From positions 31,787,501 to 31,851,500 of the forward strand of contig NC_057348.1 of assembly GCF_016509475.1 (NCBI RefSeq): DNA of 64,000 nucleotides, read 5' to 3'. Of this stretch, positions 56,264-64,000 are shown piece by piece. The DNA is from Prionailurus bengalensis (lineage: Eukaryota > Chordata > Mammalia > Carnivora > Felidae). The position numbers and the translations under genes were made by a program. The number at the start of each line of letters is the position of its first letter. Position 1 is the stretch's first letter. Under the pieces are notes generated by a model. That model did no database searches. It was not told where the DNA came from and saw nothing but the letters and a program-made list of their open reading frames with translations.

Positions 56264-56524
56264 CAATCTTTCTTTCTTTTTGTTTTTTTTTTTTTAAATT
56301 TTTAATGGTTATTCATTGTTTTTTTTGAAAGACACAGAGAGACAGAGCACAAGCAGGCATGGGGTGTAGAGAGAGGGACACAGAATGTAAAGTAGGCTCC
56401 AGGCTCTGAGCCATCAGCACCAAGCCCAGTGCGGGGCTTGAACTCAGGAACTGAGAGATCATGACCTGAGCCGAAGTCGGACGCTCGACTGACTGAGCCA
56501 GCCAGGCGCTCATCAATCTTTCTT
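56264..56524 (-). mobile_element. CAN-SINE, older
   Basis: CAATCTTTCTT at 56264-56274 and 56514-56524. Antisense body with diverged tail and end GAGCCAGCCAGGCGCTC. Confidence 0.93.
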
Positions 56525-57109
56525 CTTAAGGACCAACAAACATATCCCAAGAGCCCTGGAGTCTATTTGCCAGGGCTAATACTAGCTAATTTGTGAGATA
56601 AAAAAAGAAGGGGTTTGGGAATCATACTTTCGCATAGCATATGTTTTCAAGGATTACTGTTTACTTAAGGAAAGGCTTTTGCATTAATCAGATTTCTGTA
56701 TTAATTGCTGGGCTAAGCCAGGTTACCTGGGGTAAAAGTCAAACGTACTGCACATGTGAAACCCAGGATATGGCTGAGCCAGAAATCAGCACTGAAAGAA
56801 AAAGTAAGAGCAATAGAAAGATCAATAGAAAGTGTTCACACACACGTTTTTAACAAAACTTTTTAAAGGGGCATGCTCTTCCCCTAATCTCCGTAACGCA
56901 GGATATTTTTGACCTTCTTTTGATGCTTCTTGGTACACCTGCATTTGCTTTCTCAGCTCACTCTGCAAAGTCACCTGACTTTTTCTACTTTAAGACACCC
57001 CACTGAGCAAGGGGAGGAGGACAGGGTTCTCAGAGGGATTCCAGGGGGTTGAACTGGAGCCAGCAATAAAATGTGAGTGCTTCAGAGTTCTAAATATAGC
57101 TCTCTCCCC
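56525..57109. other. Intronic unique stretch
   Basis: Nothing recognised. Confidence 0.45.
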
Positions 57110-57930
57110 CTTGACAACTATGGTGGCCTGCTTTCAGTTGCTGGAACTGCACAAATTCTTGCCTCAGGGCCTTTGCATATGCTATTCCGAGGGCCAATGG
57201 CCTCTTTCCCCTCCCCTTTTCTTCCTGTGTAACGCCAAGTCCTTCTTACCCAATTCAATTCTTTGCTTGAACATCACTTCAGAGAGCTTCCTAACCTCTA
57301 TTCTTGACCTTGCTTATTTCCTTCATGGCACTTATGGCAATCTGTCTTTATGTGCATGTTTCAACGTTTTTTATTTATTTTTGGGACAGAGAGAGACAGA
57401 GCATGAATGGGGGAGGGGCAGAGAGAGAGGGAGACACAGAATCGGAAACAGGCTCCAGGCTCCGAGCCATCAGCCCAGAGCCTGACGCGGGGCTCGAACT
57501 CACGGACCGCGAGATCGTGACCTGGCTGAAGTCGGACGCTTAACCGACTGCGCCACTCAGGCGCCCCTATGTGCATGTTTGTATATCACCTGCTAGATGA
57601 TAAACCATCTCTATCCTGTTCTCCCCCTGAAAGTTGCACCAATGGCTGGCTCTCTTATCCTCTGGCTTCTAGTGGGGCTTGACTCGTGGAAGGGGGTCAG
57701 AGGGCAGAGCGTGAGAGAGGTCAAGATGTTGCCCTGGCTCCTTCTGCCAGGCCACAGGTAAGGCCTTCGCTCCTACTCAATGGCCCTCCTTCATTTGGCT
57801 TTAATTCCTCTTGGTGTCACGTATTTCTACCCAGGGCCCTGACCCTCATAGGGGCTGGGTCTGATTTATTCACCAATGTATAACTGAAACATGGCAGGTG
57901 CTCAATAACTATTTGTTGAGTAAGTGAATC
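57110..57930 (+). mobile_element. L2 LINE 3' end, interrupted by a young SINE
   Basis: L2 landmarks: TTGCCTCAGGGCCTTTGCAT, GAACATCACTTCAGAGAGC, then after the SINE a terminal GTGCTCAATAACTATTTGTTG. The 57640-57830 segment does not read as L2 and may be another unclassified insertion. Confidence 0.75.
57349..57580 (-). mobile_element. Young felid CAN-SINE with perfect 13-bp target duplication
   Basis: TATGTGCATGTTT at 57349-57361 and 57568-57580. The antisense body has CGTGACCTGGCTGAAGTC and GCGCCACTCAGGCGCC; the tail is short (about 10 bases of T-rich sequence). Confidence 0.97.
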
Positions 57931-57969
57931 TAAAACAACTAAGAATCAAGATTTTTCTTAAAAAATAAG

Positions 57970-58092
57970 GAGGGCGCTCATTGGGACGAGCACTGGGTGT
58001 TCTACCTAAGTGACAGATCACTAAATTCTACTCCTGAAACCATTATTACACGATCTGCTAACTGGGATTTAAATACAAGTAAAACAGACAAA
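57970..58092 (+). mobile_element. Carnivore L1 3' terminal fragment
   Basis: CATTGGGACGAGCACTGGG, CTACTCCTGAAACCATTATTA and 'aacatgg'-like end followed by A-rich sequence, the same 3' terminus as at 48.7 kb. Confidence 0.7.
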
Positions 58093-59455
58093 AATGCCTT
58101 TCTCTTCCCTATTCTGTTTCCAAAAACAATCTTGCATCAAGCTCTGGTATAGGAAACGGATAGAACAGGGTTGTTGGGATTCTGGGTGGTGGGTGGAACC
58201 ACACAAGCATGGTCCCCTTTCAAAGGGCAAGGCCAGCAACCCAGCGTATTACAGGTGAATTTGGAGGGAATGCCATGAAGGAGGATGTGGCATCTTATCC
58301 TGTGCATACAACTGTGGCACAAGGTATTAGGGGCTGGATGGAGAGTGAATATTTACATCTCAGTGCTCCCAGGAGGACCCTGGGTTCAGCTGGTGGAAGA
58401 CAGCGGGGGCTGAGGGGGGTGGGCAGGAAACGGCACTTCTGAGAACCAACGAAGAGTGTTTTGTTTTGTTTTTGCCTTAGTCTTGGGGCTCAGCGGAAAG
58501 CTGGAGTGAAAAACGTCCTCTGATCTCACATGCTCCATCTAACAGTGCAAGATAAAGTTGTGTCACCCATGTGCCCCAACGACAAAGGCCCCCACCATAA
58601 ACAGATTCAGAAGCCAGAAAGTGACAGAGGAAGCCATCTGCTTCTCGGGCAGCCCTAATCCCAAGCAGAGAGGAAGCCACAAAGGACAGTGCTCAGGTGA
58701 CAGAAAGCCCAGCCGCTGACGGGTCACGGTTCACTCAAGGATGATTTGGGTTCACTCAAGGATCTCAAGGGAGATTTGGGTTGTTGAAGGAGAATGCTAG
58801 GGGAACCTCGGGGCCAGGCTGGAATCCCTCTCCCTGCACAGGGGCCTGGGCATGAAACACATCTGCAGACGAGGGCCTGGCTGGGCCGGTTCCTGGGGCT
58901 GATAACGATCTCAGCGGGAAACTTCCATTGTTGTCTCCCCTCATGGCTTCCTAGCTCAGGGCCCAAAGCAGGGTCTGTTTCTTCTCTGAGAAGTTAATTG
59001 ATGCTGGGGGAGGGGGGGGGGTGTGAAATCAGCAGGGAAAAGGCTGAGGACTGGGAGCTGGCAGTCCCCTTTGTCACATGGGGAGGGCGGGCTCCATTAG
59101 CACTAATAGGTGTTACAGAGGCATAATTAGGCCACAGATTGTGGCAGCCTCTTCAGGCTCGGATAAGGCTGGAGATTGAGATCCAGGGAGAGAGGGTTCA
59201 TCTTTCTGGCTGCAATCATTACCCAAGATCCAAGCATCAGAGCTCTCCAGTTGTGGGCGCCGGCGTGGGTCTGGATCACTAACACCTACGGACCCGCCAA
59301 GCGCCATATGCCCGTCCTTCCCTTCCTGCCCTCTCCTTCCAACCCCGTATGTGAACGATTTCTGAGTTCCATTCCATCTTCCCTCTCTTGCTAAGTGAGC
59401 AGTTAAAAGGAAGGTGGCAAGAGGCTGGCACTCTGGGGCACCTGATAGAAGGAGT
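58093..59455. other. Intronic unique stretch, candidate conserved element
   Basis: No interspersed repeat recognised over 1.3 kb; an imperfect duplication of GGTTCACTCAAGGAT lies at about 58728-58762, and a G run at 59006-59020. The piece 59080-59170 (CCATTAGCACTAATAGG, GGCATAATTAGGCCAC) has homeodomain-like cores. Confidence 0.4.
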
Positions 59456-59459
59456 AACA

Positions 59460-59640
59460 ATAATAATTCTCAAATATTGAGGTTGTCACGTGCCTGGCAC
59501 GCAATTAAGTGCTTCCTGCAGATGATTTCACGATTCACAACAGCCCCAGGTGGCAGACATCGATGTGCTCCAGGACGCTGAGGGGGTGCGAGGTTGAAGC
59601 CACCAGACAGATCACGCAGGTAGAACCTCAGTGGGATTCC
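59460..59640 (+). mobile_element. MIR3-like fragment
   Basis: CACGTGCCTGGCACGCAATT, 'agtgcttcctgcagatgatttcac' in pieces, CAACAGCCCCAGGTGGCAG. Confidence 0.7.
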
Positions 59641-59844
59641 AACCAGGTAGGTGTGAAAACCTCAATGTGTGCTGCAGCTGGGGTCCGGACAGAAAGCAGA
59701 AAGGCTCTTTCTGCTGCGGAGGGGGTTTCTGAAACGCCTGGCTGGGGGTGGCTCCTTGACATGACAGCAGGCTCCCCTCAGACGTGGTTCTGAGCACCTT
59801 CCTTGGGAAGTGATCACTTCCAGGACGACAGCCTGTGTCTAGAC

Positions 59845-60084
59845 CAGGCTTTCTCAGCCTTGGCCCTACTGACTCATGGGACCAGATGGTTCTTGGCTGC
59901 CAGGGAAGGTGCTGTTCTGTGCACTGAGGTATGGTTGGCAGCATCCTTGACCTCTACCCGATGGAAGGCCCTAGCACCCTGCACCCCCAGTTGGGACCAT
60001 CAAAAATGTCTCCAAACATTGCCAAATGTTCCCCCTAGGTGACACAATCCCCACCCCTCCCCACTCACCCCTACTGAGAGCCAC
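59845..60084 (-). mobile_element. MER20
   Basis: Antisense order: CAGGCTTTCTCAGCC, GGTGCTGTTCTGTGCACTG, GCATCCTTGACCTCTACCC, AAAAATGTCTCCAAACATTG, ending CTACTGAGAGCCACC. Confidence 0.88.
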
Positions 60085-60156
60085 CGACCTGGGCCACCCC
60101 AGTCACACTGGGAGGGCATTTGTGTACAGATGTGCATCCCAGGTAAAGGGAACTTC

Positions 60157-60404
60157 TCCCTTGGTCTTTTTTTTTTTTTTAATGTTTATTTATTTTGAGA
60201 GAAAGAGAGTGAGAGAGAGAGAGAGAGAGTGCACACATGGATGCATGAGTTGGGACGGGAGGGAGAGAATCCCAAACAAGGTCTGCACTGTCAGTGCAGA
60301 GCCCTACATGGGGTTTGATCCTAAAAACCATGAGATCATGACATAAGCAGGAATCAAGAGTCGGGCGCTTAACTGAGCCACCCAGGTGCCCCTCCCCTGG
60401 TCTT
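60157..60404 (-). mobile_element. CAN-SINE, older
   Basis: TCCCTTGGTCTT (60157-60168) / TCCCCTGGTCTT (60393-60404). Antisense body with a GA-rich block and end GAGCCACCCAGGTGCCCC. Confidence 0.94.
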
Positions 60405-61837
60405 CTGACCTAGGACCCAGTATCCAGATATAAAGGGAGAAATTTAAAAAATGAGTTATTCTAGGCTGTACTCTTCTTCTATCCTCTCCCAGCTCTCAGC
60501 TCAATCTGCTCCCAAGGAAAAGACACAACCGAAGCCTGAACTGGACTTTTCTGCCTTTGAAAATCAGCACCTCTGACTTAAAAGGCAGCTATCAGATAGT
60601 CTGCTCCTGCCAGGATGAAACACCCTGGCAAGGTCTGGACTGCTCACTGCTAGGCAGCACAGAATCACTGCCAGGAACACTCTCACGGAGAGCGTGCCGT
60701 CAGAATCAGAGTAAGTCCTCACAGGTGGCCTTGGACTGATAACACCCTCAGGGGGGGTAGATGGGTCTGGGCAGGATGGCTGACTCCAAGAAGCAAGAAT
60801 CCCTTAGACTCTGCACAGGGGACAGTCAAGGATCTGTTCCAACGAAAGGCCCAGAGAACAGAAATACACCAAAGGACATTTTCTACTGCTTCCTGCAAAG
60901 AGCAAAACGAACAGGTTTTTGCCCCCACTCCTTCTACACGGGAAGAATAAAGGAGAAAAAAGAAGACAGGAGCTGGGTAATCTGCAAACTGGGACACCAA
61001 ACCCTTGGGCGGCCAAGAGTTGAGAAAGGCTCTTGTCTGGAACCGAGGAAAAGAATGGGGGAAGTATGCCCGTTTTAGCTAAGTGGATGGGGAATTTGGC
61101 ATGACATTTTTAAGCTGTTCAAAGTTTTTGGACCAAGGAAAACGCCAGGCTTTGTCTTGGTAATTTTGTGTTGGAAGGCACAGACTTTATCTTCTAGAAG
61201 GTGCCCCGCCTGTTTACTCAGCCCGATCGGTGACGGCTGCCTCCCAGACACATGTCGTGGTCTGGTTCTGATTTGGGAAGGGCAGGAGGGAGGAAAAACA
61301 CACACGCAGACAGCTACCTGGGTGTTCGAGGTGATGCTCATGAAAATTATATTCGGTTTAACCACCAAGCAACCCACCTCAAATTCATAGGCAGCTTTGG
61401 TCTCATGGCCTTTTCATTTTCATGTTAATTTACAGCTGAAACAGGCCTCATTTGGAGAGTACAAGCTTTTATGGTCCACTTTTTCTGCGGCATTCAATGA
61501 CAATGCCAAGATCACCAAATGCCTCTGGCACATGGTACTCTCTTTCATGTTTAGTCCATACAGTGTAATTAAGAAACAAACCATCCGTGTTTTGGATAAT
61601 GTGCCCTGAACTTACTAAGATGCTATTTGCTATTTGCTGTCAGGGACATCGTCAGGGCTTTTCAAAAGCAGAATAATCTAATTTTTATTTTGTCTGAGCA
61701 GGAGACTAGACTCACGGCTAAGAGAAGATGCAAAGGAACATGATGAGAGAGAAAAAAGTTCCAACCACACACAAGTTGGCAAGAGGACTGATCACTCAGG
61801 CACGAGGGGAGGAGTCTGGGTTTCTCTAGCTTAGTGC
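60405..61837. other. Intronic unique stretch, candidate conserved element
   Basis: About 1.4 kb with no recognised repeat. The 61380-61700 part is AT-rich, non-repetitive and lacks the decay typical of old transposons. Confidence 0.4.
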
Positions 61838-61995
61838 TCCTTAAACTTAGCAGGCCTAAGAGTTCTGTGGGGGCATTTGTTAGAAATGTTGATTCTCAGG
61901 TCTGGGCCCTGAGAGATTCTGTTTATGGGTCTGGGATGGGCCCAGGAATGTGCACTGTTGACAAGCATCCCAGATGAATATAATGTAGGTGGTCC
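61838..61995 (+). mobile_element. MER5A-type element
   Basis: GTGCTCCTTAAACTTAGCAG, TTTGTTAGAAATGTTGATTC, GGGCCCTGAGAGATTCTG in MER5A order. Confidence 0.78.
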
Positions 61996-62076
61996 TCCAG
62001 TTACTCTGATGGAAGAGATGGTGACTGTTTACATGGACAAACAGATTCCCCAAAACTGCCCCAGGTGGCTTGTACT

Positions 62077-62317
62077 AGGAAGTGGGTTTTATTTGTCTTT
62101 GAGAGAGAGAGACAGAGAGAGAGACAGAGAGATGGGGGTGGGGTGGGGACAGGGGCAGATGGGAGAGGGAGAGAGAGAATTCCATGCAGGCTTCACATTC
62201 AGTGCAGAGTCCTATGCGGGAGTTGATCCCATGACCCTGAGACCACAACCTGAGCCCAAACCAGGAGTCAGACACTCAACTAACTGAGCCACCCAGGCGC
62301 CCCAGGAATGGGGTTTT
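62077..62317 (-). mobile_element. CAN-SINE, old
   Basis: AGGAAGTGGGTTTT (62077-62090) / AGGAATGGGGTTTT (62304-62317). Antisense body with expanded GA/GGGGT-rich block and end CACCCAGGCGCCCC. Confidence 0.94.
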
Positions 62318-62559
62318 AATCACACTCCTTTCCAGTGCTCTGGGAGGCACTTCACATATGGGCAAAGGAGTGGCTAGGCCAGGGATAGCTGGCACATAAT
62401 CACTGATGGGCCCCCTAGTCCTACCAGAACACTCTGGGAAGGAGATGCTCCAGTGAGAAGGTCAAGCATCTGGCTAGAAACTGAGCCAAACTATTTAGAA
62501 GGTTTGATTATGTTTATAAGGAAAGAGAGAGTCAAAAAAAGTACATTTTGTTGATGTAA

Positions 62560-62960
62560 GTCAAAGGAAATCAAGACTTAAATACAAATCGGTTTGGGAA
62601 TGACCTAAATGTCCAATTCCAGAGATGTGGTAACATCCATTTGGCTGAGTATTAATGCAGTCATTAAATGTGATGGTTACAAATGCTATGTACAAATGCT
62701 ATGAAAATGAGCTAGTGACAGAATGCAAATGAAGGAATTCAGGACTCAGAATATTCAATATGTTTACAATTCAGAAAAATTAATGCACCAGTATATAGGG
62801 AAAAAACCCGAAAATTCACCGAAATATTAGCGCTGGCCAAGTGGTAAAGCTGGTGTATTTTCCCTATTTTTATCTTAATTTTTCCCTTGTACATTTTCCT
62901 AGCTGCTCATATGTTAAACAATAAACCATAAAAACCTGAGTTTCAAAGCCATTTTCAAGT
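62560..62960 (+). mobile_element. Old L1 (L1M) 3' end
   Basis: 'gacctaaatgtccaattccagag', GCAGTCATTAAATGTGATGG, and a 3' UTR rich in TTTTTATC and ending near CAATAAACCATAAAAACC. Confidence 0.65.
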
Positions 62961-64000
62961 GGGGATGGGAGCTATATCATTTCCCTTTGTGAGATTCTCA
63001 AATGCAAAAGTTCCAAGAGAAATGTACAGGTTCTTTAAAAATCTACTCTAGAAAATGTTGAACTTATCTGAAGAGCCCATCAGCCCCCTGCCTCCACCCT
63101 GGACCCATTTTCCAGTGTTGCCTTTTCAGTATGAAATGAGTAAAATCAGCAATCTTTCCTCTCCTGTCAGCAACCACGGTTACTTACTCTGGGTATAGAT
63201 GACTGCTCACGCCCAAGGAGGTTATAAATAAGCCTCCTGAATGGTTATTAGAAACCAGGACACTGGAAAAATTTCTCCGAAACCAGAAAACATCAGCGAG
63301 ACTATGACCTAGAGCAGGCATGCATCAGTCATTCCGGGGGTGCTCCGTCCTGACTGGTCTGTCCACTGCTCTCTGTCTCGCTCACCTGGCTCTGAGAATA
63401 TCCTGTGCTTCCACACATACCACAAAACTGACCCCAAAAGAGAAACGTGAGATGAACAGATTCTGCTACAATGTTCATTCTGCTGGTTTTCATCTGGCCC
63501 CTGGTCTGTGAGTCTGGTTCAGAGCCATGAAGTACCAGCAAGAGGAGGCAGCTTCCCTAAGGAACACGGAGAAATTCACCCTGCGGGATCAAGTCAGAAA
63601 CCTGAATCACATTCTCAACGCTGAGCAGAGGGTTTGGGCTCTGTCCAGCCGGCGCCTTGAAAACATCTCCTTGTTGGCCCGAATCGCCTACCTTAAAGTC
63701 ACCACAGGGACGTGCCCCTTTGTCTCCAGAAAGCCATGGCTAATATGCCTGACGGACATCTGACGTCAAGTTCACATGACAGGGACAGAAGTTCCTTCTG
63801 GAGGAAGGAACCAGATGTAGGGTGAGTCCCAGAAGGATGGGATGCCTATGACAAGGGGCTGTTTACTTCCTTACAGCACAGGGAAGGTGTGCTTTTGAAG
63901 CACATTTCCTTTGAAGCTACTACCTTGATTTCTCTTTGAAAAGCCCATCTCTATTCTCAGTTCCTGCAGTACGAAAGGGCTTGACCCCACTGCCTCAGGC
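62961..64000. other. Intronic unique stretch to the window edge
   Basis: No repeat recognised and no Prickle2 exon. The frame 63527-63763 (+) has no motif. Confidence 0.45.

Larger units (their letters stand above)
33523..64000 (-). other. PRICKLE2: Last intron of PRICKLE2 (3' portion; donor site beyond the window)
   Basis: No further sequence encoding the PET, LIM or central Prickle2 region appears up to the right edge, so at least 30.5 kb of the last intron lies here. The human gene also has a very long last intron. Contents are listed separately: SINEs, L1M tails, MER20 and MIR fossils, an AC microsatellite and unique stretches. No nested gene was recognised on either strand. Confidence 0.85.

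Noticed and set aside
2456..62287. Many recurring frames with peptides like AQSVERPTSAQVMIS, GRDRERQSMNGGGAER or LSVRLQPGHDLAVREFEP
   Set aside because: These are the three-frame translations of CAN-SINE bodies in both orientations; they recur at every SINE and are not proteins.
1..64000. A novel multi-gene system such as a defence island or biosynthetic cluster
   Set aside because: The window has one mammalian exon and otherwise transposon-rich intergenic and intronic sequence; nothing supports a gene cluster.

Overview
This is mammalian nuclear DNA from a cat-like carnivore (Feliformia, most likely a felid). The diagnosis rests on about 30 tRNA-Lys-derived CAN-SINEs of the felid type, on carnivore-type L1 3' ends, and on one protein-coding exon that I recognise confidently. 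There are no operons, CRISPR arrays or microbial genes. Most of the window is repeat-riddled intergenic and intronic DNA.

The only supported gene is PRICKLE2, on the minus strand. Its terminal coding exon (32648-33522) encodes the last 290 residues of the planar-cell-polarity protein Prickle2 and ends in the prenylation box CIIS. Downstream, at lower coordinates, lies a long repeat-poor block (about 27460-32647). I read it as the 3' UTR, closed by two AATAAA signals at 27471-27487. Everything from 33523 to 64000 reads as the last PRICKLE2 intron. No other PRICKLE2 exon is visible, so the PET/LIM exons lie beyond the right edge.

Layout: 1-27460 is intergenic DNA 3' of PRICKLE2 with SINEs, several 5'-truncated L1s (7.56-8.34, 8.47-9.24, 13.06-13.98, 18.17-18.79, 20.04-20.58, 26.49-27.16 kb), an antisense MLT1-like LTR, L2, MIR, MER5A and MER20 fossils. 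27460-33522 is the PRICKLE2 3' UTR and coding exon, with no interspersed repeat that I can recognise. 33523-64000 is intron with 13 SINEs, old L1M tails, one younger L1 (48.0-49.1 kb), four MER20 copies, other DNA-transposon fossils and an (AC)20 microsatellite.

The noteworthy signals are evolutionary. They include nested insertions with readable target-site duplications (a twin-primed L1 whose target was reused by a SINE, a SINE inside a SINE tail, a MER20 split by an L1, an LTR split by an L1 tail), a young SINE subfamily, a closely spaced inverted SINE pair, a perfect 29-bp tandem duplication, and repeat-free stretches that may be conserved regulatory DNA. I found no evidence for a novel multi-gene system. 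Repeat family names come from memory of consensus sequences, not from a search.
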